A stretch of 64,000 nucleotides of DNA from Paenibacillus sp. RC334 (GTDB lineage Bacteria > Bacillota > Bacilli > Paenibacillales > Paenibacillaceae): positions 3,534,001-3,598,000 of the forward strand of contig NZ_CP125370.1 in assembly GCF_030034735.1 (NCBI RefSeq), read 5' to 3'. A program made the position numbers and the translations under genes. This document shows, piece after piece, positions 18,227-27,207 of the stretch (position 1 is the first letter of the stretch; every line of letters begins with the position of its first letter). The notes beneath the pieces were generated by a model. It worked only from the letters and a program-made list of their open reading frames with translations, did not search any database and was not told where the DNA came from.

Positions 18227-18241
18227 GGCGAACAGTTCGCC
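18227..18241 (-). terminator. Hairpin between PTS IIC and apiosidase-like gene
   Basis: Perfect GGCGAA-CTG-TTCGCC hairpin on the minus strand followed by GTTTTC, 22 bp after the IIC stop. It may partially terminate transcription before the glycosidase gene. Confidence 0.5.
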
Positions 18242-18262
18242 GCTTTCCGTTTTATTGCTCAT

Positions 18263-19566
18263 TTATGAAGTAACGATACTTGCTTGGGCTCCAGCCGTTC
18301 CCTCCTGTTCTGACTTCTCCTGTGCTTCGCGTTCCCTGTTCAACGCTTGTTTATCAAGCGTTCTAAAGAACGGATAGTAAATCAACATACAAACGGGAAT
18401 GAGCAAAAGCTGTGCAGCAGCAAGTCTCCAGCTCCCCTCAATAAAGCCCAGAACAAAAATCGGAGTGCCAAATGCCGGGTAAATTCCGATGGGTGCAGGC
18501 AGCAAGCCCGCAGTTGTCGCAAAATAACCGAGGACGGCGCAGACGATAGGAGAAATGATAAACGGAATAGCCAGGAGCGGATTCAAAACAACTGGAATTC
18601 CGAAATTGAGTGGCTCGTGAATCGAGAAGAAAGTCCCCGGAAGGCCGAGCTTGCCAATCGTGCGTAATTGCTTGCTCTTGGCCAAGAAGACCAGCAGGAG
18701 AGCGAAGCCCAGCATCGGCGCATAGTTTGAGAAGATATACCAAAAAGCCAGCCCGATAATGTTCGGTAGCGGAGCTCCCGCCTGGAAAGCGTCGAGATTG
18801 GCAAGATCCAGGCTCATCCAGATCGGTTTGACGATGGCAAGCGTTACGATTGCACCGTGGATTCCGAACATCCAGAGCACCTGCATAATGATGAGGGCGA
18901 CAATCATAGCCCCCAGTGATCCACCCAGTCCTTCCAGTGGCACTTGCAGATAGGTATAAATAAACTCATGGACCGTACCGAATGACGTATGCATGAACAG
19001 ACCGGAAACAATAACGAATACCATAGCTACGAGTATCGCCGGAATTAATCCTGAGAATGTTTTGACAACGGTGGGCGGTACTCCTTCGGGCATTTTAATG
19101 GTCCAGTTGCGATCGACAATCCAGATATACAATCGGGAAGCCAGCAAGCCAACCAACATAGCAACAAACAAACCCTGCGCACCGAGCCACTGAAGTGGAA
19201 GCGCCCGGACTTTATCGAATGTTTGAATCGGCGTCAAAATAAGAAACGAGAGCAGTGCCGTTGCTGCGGGAATCAGCGGGTCCTTGTCAAAAGCTTGCGC
19301 CAGTCTGTAGGCGATGAAGAAGACTGCATAAAGGGCGATGATGCCAGTTGTCATCGTCGATCCTAATCCGATAATACCCTTGATCGGTGCAATGAGGTTC
19401 TGGTAAGGCTCCCAGGCAAGTGCGGAAAAAAGGGTCGAAAATGCCCCGATAACCAAAAAGGAAGGGTGGACATTAGTCCATTTGAAATAGCGCTCATATA
19501 GCGATTTTGCTGAATTTTCCCAGCGTATCTTTGCAACTTATGCGATAGTTTTTTTTCGTTAGCCAT
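18263..19566 (-). pseudogene. PTS sugar transporter subunit IIC (lactose/cellobiose family), interrupted by a -1 frameshift
   Basis: The N-terminal piece (ATG at 19566) reads MANEKKLSHKLQRYAGKIQ and then MSAISNGLMSTLPF, the standard start of Lac-family IIC. It leaves frame at the A5 run 19455-19459 (T5 on the coding strand). The rest, starting VIGAFSTLFSALAW in the next frame, runs to 18263 with about ten membrane segments and the substrate motif FFSIHEPLNFGIPVVLNP. Adding one T gives CCT TTT TTG GTT (PFLV) and a continuous 434-residue IIC. Either the permease is inactive, or this is a one-base homopolymer sequencing error. It works with the IIB and IIA genes directly upstream. Confidence 0.85.
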
Positions 19567-19685
19567 TTTCCTTCAACTCCTGCTTTAGACTTTCATCTGT
19601 TGAACAATAATATAGAGAGCGCTTCCATTTAAGGAAATCACATTTTTTTACCCATGGAAACTTGTGAATATGGCAATGTCTTCCT

Positions 19686-19985
19686 TTATAGATTTAACGC
19701 TTCGGCAAGTACCTTTTCGCCATTCATCATGCCATAATCCATTCTGTCAATTACGCTTACTTTGATGCCTTTAGGCTCGTATCTGGTTTTAAAATCGTCT
19801 TCCAGGTAGCCGACCTGCGGTCCAATTAGGAGTACATCCGTTTTGTCCGCATACTCTTTAAAGGAGCTTTCGGAAGTAGCTCTGATCTCAACCTCAACAT
19901 TTTGAGCCTGTGCGGCCTTCTGCATTTTCTGTACCAGCATACTTGTAGACATTCCTGCTGCGCATACGAGCGTAATTTGTTTCAT
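19686..19985 (-). CDS. PTS sugar transporter subunit IIB (lactose/cellobiose family)
   Basis: 99 residues, normal for Lac-family IIB. The phosphorylated cysteine is C8 in TLVCAAGMSTSML, with the P-loop-like AAGMSTS. It passes phosphate from IIA to the sugar bound by IIC. Its start overlaps the stop of the IIA gene by 4 bp (ATGA-type), with GGGGAGG as ribosome binding site, so IIA and IIB are coupled. 119 bp separate it from IIC. Confidence 0.92.
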   Translation of the reverse strand: MKQITLVCAAGMSTSMLVQKMQKAAQAQNVEVEIRATSESSFKEYADKTDVLLIGPQVGYLEDDFKTRYEPKGIKVSVIDRMDYGMMNGEKVLAEALNL

Positions 19986-20341
19986 TTGTTATTCCTCCCC
20001 GATAATGGTGTGATGGATACTGCTGCTTCGTAACGGTTCAATCTGCTGTAAAGTTCCACGATATGCCCCGCCAGATCCTTTGTCGTAATGGCTGACATGA
20101 GATGGTCTTGTGCATGCACCATTAGCAGTGTCACTTCATGAGTTGTCCCACCCGCTTCCTGCTGGATCAGTCGCGTCTGTGATTTATGCGCTTGGACCAG
20201 CTCGTTTTTGCATTCTTCAAGACATTCTGCTGCCTGCTCCGCATTACCCTTCTCGGCAAAGCTGATGGCTTCCATAGCTTTACTCTTCGCAATACCCGAA
20301 TTTGTTATAAGTCCCATTATGATTTCCTGATACTCATCCAT
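19982..20341 (-). CDS. PTS sugar transporter subunit IIA (lactose/cellobiose family)
   Basis: 119 residues from the ATG at 20341, which has GAGGTG 7 bp upstream. All-helical Lac-family IIA with the conserved MVHAQDHLM motif carrying the phosphorylated histidine. It receives phosphate from HPr and passes it to IIB. The upstream neighbour is the PRD regulator, separated by a terminator, so IIA-IIB-IIC probably has its own promoter in the 20342-20466 gap. Confidence 0.92.
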   Translation of the reverse strand: MDEYQEIIMGLITNSGIAKSKAMEAISFAEKGNAEQAAECLEECKNELVQAHKSQTRLIQQEAGGTTHEVTLLMVHAQDHLMSAITTKDLAGHIVELYSRLNRYEAAVSITPLSGRNNK

Positions 20342-20466
20342 TGAATTCACCTCATGCATTTCATCTCTTTAGCTTACAGATTCAGTGTATACGATTCTTG
20401 CCGACTTCTAAACGCAACTCTTTTCCACTAGAAGCGGAAATGCTTACAATGAAAAAAATAGAAAAA

Positions 20467-20511
20467 CTCCGCACGATGCTTGTCCAGAATCCAAGCAGAT
20501 GTCGTGCAGAG
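20467..20511 (-). terminator. Terminator after the PRD regulator gene
   Basis: Arms CTC-GCACGA and TCGTGC-GAG with a nested CTTG/CAAG stem; on the minus strand it is followed by GTTTTTCTATTTTTTTC. It lies 8 bp downstream of the regulator stop. Confidence 0.8.
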
Positions 20512-20518
20512 CTTTATT

Positions 20519-22466
20519 TTAATACAGTTTATGTTTGACGATAATTTGAGCAAAATCTCCATAGGTTTTGCATTCCAGCATCTGCTGGATAATATCGGAG
20601 TCGTCAACCAATCCCATCAGATGCTTATACATTTTCGCCGGGGGCTCGTCACCGTTTTTGTTAATACTGAGCAGGCAGACGAGCTGCACAGGCTTGCCAG
20701 ACCAATCTATGGGAGATTTCAGTGCACAGACCGCCCATACCGTCCGATTGCTTTGCGGAATAATGGGATGAGGAATGGCTACCAGATTTCCGTAAGCTGT
20801 AGGAGCAGCATTTTCTCTTTCCAGCACCAGTCCGATGAATCCCTCGGAAGAGCGGATCAATCCGGAAGCATGCATTCTTTCTCCCAAAAAAGTAATGATC
20901 TCTTCCTTTGTGGTGAAGTTCTGTCTTAGAAATACAAGCTCTTCCATAATATAGCGGAAAGTATACTCCCCTTCACCCGTCAGCAGCTCTTCAATCTTAT
21001 CGATGTCACCGCCGCCAAGCAGAGTCTGGACTACCACGACCGGAACGGATAATGTCTGCGGGATTGGAACTGTGCTTACCACAAAATCAATGTCATGCAG
21101 AGGAACCTGCTGCAACTTGTAATACTCGGTCGTGCCAGCAACCTCAAGCCTTTCACCGAACTTGCTACGCAACTTGTAATACAGCAAGCGGGCACTTCCA
21201 ACACCCGAAGTGCACACGACAAGGCAGCGTTTAGGTCTGTTGTTCATCTGCTGCCTTTCCATGGCGGCTCCGATATGAATCGCCAAATAACCCATTTCTG
21301 TCTCTGGTATAGCCATATTCAACTTGCTCTCGATCAGCTTGGCACCTATGACCCCCGCCTGAAAAGCCAAAGGATAATTATTCTTTACATGATCCAGCAT
21401 CGGATTACGGATATTCATCCCATATTTTACGCGATTCAGTGCCGACTTCAGGTGAAGACATATGCCCATTAACAGTTCTTGATCCCGGCTGATATTCAGG
21501 TTAAAGCCCTTGTCAATTTCATCCAGCATTTCTCTGCCAAGCTCATAAATTCCCCGATCCAAGAGCTTCTGAGGCCCCGCCTCTACCGTCTGTTGCTCCG
21601 TAATTCCCTCAAACCACTTGTTCCCGGCCAGATGCATGGCGATATAAGCAACTTCATCTTCCGGAAAGGTCAAATCCATTTCCTTTTCAATGTGGCAAAC
21701 AATATGCTCAGCGGCTCGAAATTCCTCGGTAGCCCGAAAACCTCCCTTTTCATCGGAAAGCATCGCGACCCGGTTCCCATTACGAATGCGCTTGCAAGCT
21801 ATAGCGATATGAATGGACAGGTTGTTGAAGGCAACATCCGACAAGGCGACCCCGTGGTTCTGGATTTGCTCCATAATAATATCGCGAATCAGTGTCATTT
21901 CCCATGGAGATACCATCCTCGACGCAGCCTCCACACCCCCAGTCCTTTCTTCAGAACGGTTGACGATGAATTCAGACATGCAGAAACGTAAGCGAACCTC
22001 GTCGCCCCTCAGCTTGACACCGTAATTCGGGCGCTTATCAATGCCGATTCCGTATGCCTGCAGCATATGCTTAACCTCTTTGAAATCATTTTGTACGGTG
22101 GATTTGCTAATGTATAACTCATCCGCCAACTCTTCCAGCTTCAAATAATTTTCTGTAAACAGGAGGCGCGAGATTAAATAACGCTGTCGGTATTCAGGAG
22201 AATTGGGATCATCCGGTTCGTTATACAGGAACAACTGCTGTAGGAGCGTACGAAAGCTGCGGTCGTCCGTGATTTTCAGTTCATACCCCCTTGAACGAAC
22301 AGGCTGAATCGATGCTCCATGCTTGGGCCAGAAATTCATCCAGTTCTCTGATATCGCTACGTACGGTACGTGAAGTAACCTGGATCAATTTTGCCAGATG
22401 CTCGCTCTTGACAGGAGTGTCCGCAGCCAGCAAATGCTGTAGAATCGAAACCATTCGCGTATTCAT
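20519..22466 (-). pseudogene. PRD-containing transcriptional regulator (LicR/MtlR type), interrupted by a +1 frameshift
   Basis: The N-terminal piece (ATG at 22466, AGGGGG upstream) holds a helix-turn-helix: LAADTPVKSEHLAKLIQVTS then RTVRSDIREL. It leaves frame at the GGG run 22325-22327 (CCC in the coding strand, CTGGCCCAA). Removing one C restores EFLAKHGASIQPVRSRGYEL and a 648-residue protein. Downstream are a second HTH (KLEELADELYISKSTVQNDF), two PRD domains, a IIB-like domain with CTSGVGSARLL, and a C-terminal IIA-like domain with the active HPI motif (VAIPHPI). Such proteins activate PTS operons and are tuned by PTS phosphorylation. Real loss or a sequencing error are both possible. 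Confidence 0.82.
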
Positions 22467-22511
22467 TCAAAGTGACCCCCTCCCGTTCTTTTGTCCAAAT
22501 CTGTCCTCTAC

Positions 22512-23583
22512 TCAGACCTGCTCGATTACCTCGCCTTTAGATACGAAAGTGGCAGGAGCAGCACAGGAATTGCGCTCTACAAATTTCGTATCCACTGTGA
22601 TTTTTGCCGTAACCTGCGTTCCCTGCTCAATAGTATCGGTCAGGAGATCGACAGCAAGAACGGCCATTCTTTCTTTTTCTACATGAATGGTCGTTAGCTC
22701 CGGCGTGACAATGACCGATTCCGTAATGTTGTCAAAGCCGATAATTGAAGTATCCTGCGGCACCCGGATACCAAGCTCGCTCATGGTCTTCATAGCACTG
22801 ATAGCAATATAGTCGCATTCGCAAAACCAGACCGTCGGTAAAGTTTTTCCGCTCTCCATATAAACAGTTAGCTGCCGATTCAGATCCTGCTGCGATGTAA
22901 GAATGGTTGGAGCTACCGCCAGCATTAGTGTCTCCGGAATCTTCAGCCCCCGTTCCATGAGTGCCGCCAAAAATCCGCGTTTACGTTCCTCAAAATTATG
23001 AATCCGTACATTAGAAGCAATATATCCGATTGAGGTATGGCCCATGTCGCATAAATAAGCTCCTGCCTGATAAGCACCCATAACATTATTAATCTGGATA
23101 AATTGTACGGGAAGCGTATCAAAGCAGGTATCCAGCACAATCAGATTCGGCAGCTTGGCATGAATATCACTGATTTGCTCACGGGTCAGATTGGTCCCCA
23201 GAACGATAGTCCCTGCACTGCGTTTCTCCTCTGCAACCATCTGGATATCCCTCTGGAAAAATTCTACGTCGACCGTCGAAAAGATCAAAGAATACCCTTT
23301 TTGTCGGCAACGCTCCTCAATAAACTGGATTAATTCTTTAAAAAATGGCTGTTGATAGTATTCCTCAAGGACAATACCCGAATTGGTACACACGAGAAAA
23401 AGCAAGGACTTATCACTTCTCGTAGCCGTTATCGTCTTACTTTTGGGACTGTATCCTGCCTCGTGGGCTACCTGGAGAATACGTTCACGCGTATCTGGAC
23501 CAATTCCCGGCTTGCCACTGAAGGCCAGTGAAACAGCTGATTTGGATACGTTGGGCCAGCTTAGCGATGTCTTCCATTTTCAT
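22512..23583 (-). pseudogene. LacI-family transcriptional regulator, interrupted by a +1 frameshift in the DNA-binding domain
   Basis: From the ATG at 23583 (GGAG 9 bp upstream) the frame reads MKMEDIAKLA and then breaks at the GGG run 23553-23555 (CTGGCCCAAC in the coding strand). Dropping one C gives LANVSKSAVSLAFSGKPGIG, a perfect LacI helix-turn-helix, and then TRERILQVAHEAGYSPKS followed by the periplasmic-binding-protein-like effector domain to 22512, 356 residues in total. It is divergent from the isomerase operon, whose promoter carries repeated TTTAGTT sites, so it is the likely repressor of both arms. The break may be genuine or a sequencing error. Confidence 0.85.
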
Positions 23584-23692
23584 GCCCTAATTCTCCATTC
23601 TCAATAAGATGAACACAGCAGTGAAGTGAATAACTGAAGTTTACACCGAAGTGAGATACGATGCAATATTTAGCTGAATTTATTCATATTTG

Positions 23693-23711
23693 TTTAGTTA
23701 TTAGTTTAGTT
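23693..23711. promoter_or_regulatory. Direct repeat of the TTTAGTT half-site
   Basis: TTTAGTT occurs at 23693-23699 and again at 23705-23711, 12 bp apart (start to start); the second copy is the left arm of the palindrome O1. A further single copy lies at 23829-23835. These look like half-sites for the same regulator. Confidence 0.5.
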
Positions 23712-23722
23712 ATACAACTAAA
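23705..23722. promoter_or_regulatory. Operator O1, palindrome upstream of -35
   Basis: TTTAGTTATACAACTAAA: arms TTTAGTT/AACTAAA with a 4-bp spacer, 18 bp upstream of the -35 box of the isomerase operon. Probable LacI-type operator, from position and symmetry. Confidence 0.6.
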
Positions 23723-23739
23723 TATCACTAAATAGTTCA

Positions 23740-23768
23740 TTGACACCGCTTTAATTCGATGTTACTAT
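23740..23768 (+). promoter_or_regulatory. Sigma-A promoter of the isomerase-transketolase-kinase operon
   Basis: Consensus -35 TTGACA at 23740-23745, 17-bp spacer, -10 TACTAT at 23763-23768. The leader to the start codon is about 120 bp and carries operator O2. Confidence 0.8.
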
Positions 23769-23795
23769 GGCTTCGACATAGAAATAGTCATCGAA

Positions 23796-23815
23796 TTTAG
23801 TTTTTTTCAACTAAA
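23796..23815. promoter_or_regulatory. Operator O2, palindrome downstream of the promoter
   Basis: TTTAGTTTTTTTCAACTAAA: the same arms as O1 with a 6-bp spacer, centred about 30 bp downstream of the predicted transcription start, a position that would block transcription. Its spacer differs from O1 by 2 bp. Confidence 0.55.
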
Positions 23816-23893
23816 CTTATTACTTTAATTTAGTTAATTCATTTTATTTTGTTCAGCAAATGTTGTTTATTCGAGTACAGAGGAGACATGATC

Positions 23894-25357
23894 ATGAAGA
23901 AATTAAAGTTGGGTTATGCTCCGACGCGCCGATTTACGTTCAGCGCCGACGATGCCTTTAAGTACAAAGTGGAAATTCGCAAGAAAATTGAGAGCTTTGG
24001 CATGGATATCGACATTGTAGACCTGGAGGGCCTTAATGAGGAAGGCTTGCTGTATGACGACCATATAAACGCGGATTTAATTGCAAAGCGATTCAAAGAG
24101 GAAGAAGTCGACGCTGTTTTTTTCCCACATTGCAACTTTGGTACAGAAGATACTGTAGCCCGTGTAGGCAAAGCGCTCGGCAAGCCCGTCCTGTTGTGGG
24201 GACCGCGGGATGAAGCGCCGCTCGCGGACGGCATGCGCCTTCGCGACACCCAATGCGGTATTTTCGCCACAGGTAAAGTGTTGCGAAGATTCGACGTTCC
24301 CTTCACTTATGTAACGAACAGTTGGGTGAATGATCCGGTTTTTGAAAGGGGCTTTACCAACTTTGTGGCTGCCGCCAACGTTGTGCGTCAGTTCAAGAGC
24401 TTGCGCATTCTCCAAATTGGCCCCCGCCCCGCTTCGTTCTGGACGATGATGTGCAATGAAGGTGAGCTGCTCGAACGCTTCGGCATTGAGATTCACCCCA
24501 TTACCCTTGTCGACATTCAACTGAGAACCAAAAAAATCGCCTCCAGCAACAGCTCTGAGCTTCTGGAAACGATGGATTACATTAAAGAAAAACTCGATTA
24601 CAGCGAAGTGACCGAAGATGACGTAAAACGGATAGCTGCTTTAAAGGTTGCCATGAAATCTTTCGCCCGTGAGACAGGAAGCAGCGCTATCGCGATCCAG
24701 TGCTGGTCCTCTTTACAGGATGCCCTATCTATTATGCCATGTCTTGCCAACGCTATCCTGACTGACGAGCAAATTCCAGTTACTTGTGAAACAGATATCC
24801 ATGGAGCCATTACTTCCATTATGGTGCAGGCCGCCGCCATGAACACATTGCCGACCTTCTTCGCGGATATTACTGTTCGACATCCCGAGAATGATAACGG
24901 CGAACTTCTCTTCCACTGTGGCAATTTCCCGGTCTCGCTCTCCGTAGAGAACAAACCGAAATTGCGTAAGCATTTTCTCTTCGACGACCATTCGCCCGGA
25001 ACGCATGAAGGCGAAATCCGCGGTGGCGGTATGACTATTGCCCGATTCGACGGCGACCACGGTGAGTACTCCATGTTCCTCGGGCGTGCCCGGGGTATTG
25101 AAGGTCCTTATACCCGCGGCTCCTACGTATGGGTGGAAGTAAACGATTGGCCGCTGTGGGAGGAAAAACTCGTAAAAGGGCCTTACGTCCATCATTCCGT
25201 AGGTATCCACGCCAATGTGATCCCGGCCATTTATGAGGCCTGCAATTATATACCCGGCCTGACGCCTGATCCGGTCGATCCCACGGAACAGGAAATTCAA
25301 AGCTGGCTTAGAGGATCCGATCTCGCCCGTAATAAGCGCCCGAACATTCACGTTTGA
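23894..25357 (+). CDS. L-fucose/L-arabinose isomerase-family protein; candidate D-apiose isomerase
   Basis: 487 residues from the ATG at 23894 (GAGGAG 8 bp upstream). It has the layout of the FucI/AraA superfamily: an N-terminal Rossmann-like part with AVFFPHCNFGTEDTVARVGK and a C-terminal part with AIQCWSSLQD, TCETDIHGAI and RGGGMTIARFDGDHG, which hold family metal-binding residues. Members interconvert aldoses and ketoses. It is the first gene of the operon with a split transketolase and a FGGY kinase and faces an apiosidase-like gene cluster, so D-apiose to D-apulose is the best guess. L-fucose or arabinose isomerase activity cannot be excluded from sequence. Confidence 0.78.
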   Translation: MKKLKLGYAPTRRFTFSADDAFKYKVEIRKKIESFGMDIDIVDLEGLNEEGLLYDDHINADLIAKRFKEEEVDAVFFPHCNFGTEDTVARVGKALGKPVLLWGPRDEAPLADGMRLRDTQCGIFATGKVLRRFDVPFTYVTNSWVNDPVFERGFTNFVAAANVVRQFKSLRILQIGPRPASFWTMMCNEGELLERFGIEIHPITLVDIQLRTKKIASSNSSELLETMDYIKEKLDYSEVTEDDVKRIAALKVAMKSFARETGSSAIAIQCWSSLQDALSIMPCLANAILTDEQIPVTCETDIHGAITSIMVQAAAMNTLPTFFADITVRHPENDNGELLFHCGNFPVSLSVENKPKLRKHFLFDDHSPGTHEGEIRGGGMTIARFDGDHGEYSMFLGRARGIEGPYTRGSYVWVEVNDWPLWEEKLVKGPYVHHSVGIHANVIPAIYEACNYIPGLTPDPVDPTEQEIQSWLRGSDLARNKRPNIHV

Positions 25358-25411
25358 GACGTCTAAAGTGACAAAGCCCATCCCTATAATATCTATCTTG
25401 AGGAGGACATT

Positions 25412-26257
25412 ATGGAAATCCAGGAACTGAAAGTCAAAGCCGCACAAATCCGCATGGACCTGCTAACCATCATTCACCGCGCCAAAACGGGACATACGGG
25501 GGGATCGCTGAGCAATACAGACATTTTAACGGCTTTATATTATGAAATCATGAACGTTGACCCTGCCAATCCAAAATGGGATGACCGTGATCGCTTTATC
25601 GCCAGCAAAGGGCATTCCGTAGAATCTCTGTGGTGTATTCTGGCCGACCTGGGCTTTTTTCCAAAAGAAGAGCTGGAGACCTACAGCCAGTTCGGTACCC
25701 GACTCATTGGCCACCCGAACAACAAGGTTCCAGGGATTGAAATGAACACCGGGGCCCTCGGCCACGGCCTGCCCATTTCCGTCGGCATGGCATTAGCGGC
25801 CAAGCGGGATGACCGTCCTTACCGTGTATTTTGTCTAATGGGAGATGGCGAGCAGGCCGAAGGCTCCAACTGGGAAGCCGCTATGGCAGGCTCTCATTAT
25901 AAGCTGGATAACCTGATCGGCATTATCGACCGCAACCGACTCCAGATCAGCGGTGCTACCGAAGAAGTCATGGGACTGGAGCCGCTGGAAGAGAAGTGGG
26001 CTGCCTTCGGCTGGAACGTCGTCTCTATCAACGGCAACAATATGGAAGAATTGCTTAAGGCATTCAGAGCCGCCCCTGAAGTAGCGGGAAAGCCAACGCT
26101 AATTATGGCCAATACCACCAAGGGCAAAGGCGTATCGTTCGCCGAAAATGTCCCGGCATGGCATCACCATGTGCCTAATGATAAAGAGTTGGAGCTGGCT
26201 CTCATAGAGCTAAAGGCAACGATCGAAGAATTGACGCAGAAAGGGCAGGTGCATTAA
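25412..26257 (+). CDS. Transketolase, N-terminal (TPP-binding) subunit; candidate apulose-4-phosphate transketolase subunit A
   Basis: 281 residues, the usual size of a split transketolase N-half. It contains the thiamine diphosphate and Mg2+ motif GDGEQAEGSNWEAAM and the following NLIGIIDRNRLQ, the glycine-rich GALGHGLPISVGMALAAK, and histidines of GHTGGSLS and SKGHSVE. GAGGAGG lies just before the ATG. It must pair with the next gene, which begins 2 bp after its stop. In the D-apiose pathway such a split enzyme splits apulose-4-phosphate; assignment to that substrate is by operon context only. Confidence 0.88.
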   Translation: MEIQELKVKAAQIRMDLLTIIHRAKTGHTGGSLSNTDILTALYYEIMNVDPANPKWDDRDRFIASKGHSVESLWCILADLGFFPKEELETYSQFGTRLIGHPNNKVPGIEMNTGALGHGLPISVGMALAAKRDDRPYRVFCLMGDGEQAEGSNWEAAMAGSHYKLDNLIGIIDRNRLQISGATEEVMGLEPLEEKWAAFGWNVVSINGNNMEELLKAFRAAPEVAGKPTLIMANTTKGKGVSFAENVPAWHHHVPNDKELELALIELKATIEELTQKGQVH

Positions 26258-26259
26258 GC

Positions 26260-27195
26260 ATGAATAAAATTCCTAATCGCCAAGTAATCTGTGACACATT
26301 GCTGGAGTTGGCCAAAGACGACCGTGATATCATGGTACTGGCCAGCGATTCGCGTGGTTCTGCTGCAATGGCTCCCTTTGCCAATACGTTCCCGGAGCAG
26401 TTCGTCGAGGTCGGCATTGCCGAACAGAATATCGTAGGCATGTCCGCAGGCCTGGCCCACAGCGGCAAAAAGCCGTTTGTGACTTCACCAGCCTGCTTTC
26501 TCAGTATGCGCAGTATTGAACAAGTCAAAGTTGACGTTGCTTATTCGCGGACAAATGTGAAGCTCATCGGCATTAGCGGAGGCGTCAGCTACGGGGCGCT
26601 TGGCATGTCACACCACTCCGTGCAGGATATCGCAGTAGCCCGGGCAATTCCGGGACTGGCGATTGTAATGCCTGCTGATCGGCACGAAACGAAGAAACTG
26701 ACCGAAGCGCTTGTAAAATATGACGGCGGCGTATACGTGCGAATCGGGCGTAATCCCGTTGAAGACGTTTACGAAACCGATGATTACCCATTTGAAATAG
26801 GCAAGGCCATCACTGTGAGAGAAGGCAACGACGTTACAATTATTGGTGTCGGTGAAACCGTGCGAATCGCACTCGATGCCGCCAAGGCACTCAACGACGA
26901 AGGCATATCCGCCCGGGTAATCAACATGCATACAATCAAGCCGCTGGATGAAGAGGCGATCATCACCGCTGCACGTGAAACTGGACGCATCATTACCGTT
27001 GAGGAACATAGCATTTACGGCGGTCTCGGCGCAGCCGTGGCAGAAGTTGTTGTGCAGAATCACCCGGTTCCTATGAGAGTGCTCGGCATCCCTGATGAGC
27101 CAGCGATTGCCGGTAAATCGGCGGAAGTTTTCCACCACTACGGCATTACGGGTGACAATATCAAACAAATTGCATTCGAATTGATTAATAAGTAG
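26260..27195 (+). CDS. Transketolase, C-terminal subunit; candidate apulose-4-phosphate transketolase subunit B
   Basis: 311 residues with the pyrimidine-binding domain (LASDSRGSAAMAPFANTFPE, then VEVGIAEQNIVGMSAGLAHS, the catalytic E) and the C-terminal domain (VTIIGVGETVRIALDAAKAL, VEEHSIYGGLGAAVAEVV). Overlap in operon structure with the preceding subunit is tight (2 bp), so the two are made in equal amounts. Start supported by GGGCAGG upstream. Together they form a TPP-dependent ketol transferase. Confidence 0.88.
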   Translation: MNKIPNRQVICDTLLELAKDDRDIMVLASDSRGSAAMAPFANTFPEQFVEVGIAEQNIVGMSAGLAHSGKKPFVTSPACFLSMRSIEQVKVDVAYSRTNVKLIGISGGVSYGALGMSHHSVQDIAVARAIPGLAIVMPADRHETKKLTEALVKYDGGVYVRIGRNPVEDVYETDDYPFEIGKAITVREGNDVTIIGVGETVRIALDAAKALNDEGISARVINMHTIKPLDEEAIITAARETGRIITVEEHSIYGGLGAAVAEVVVQNHPVPMRVLGIPDEPAIAGKSAEVFHHYGITGDNIKQIAFELINK

Positions 27196-27207
27196 AGGGC
27201 GAAGCAT

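Noticed and set aside
18263..19456. Shorter PTS IIC starting at an internal TTG
   Set aside because: No ribosome binding site, and it would lose the first helix; the upstream piece encodes the missing N terminus in another frame, so a frameshift is the better reading.
19614..19627. cre-like AGAGAGCGCTTCCA in front of PTS IIC
   Set aside because: Only 11 of 14 consensus positions match, too weak to call.
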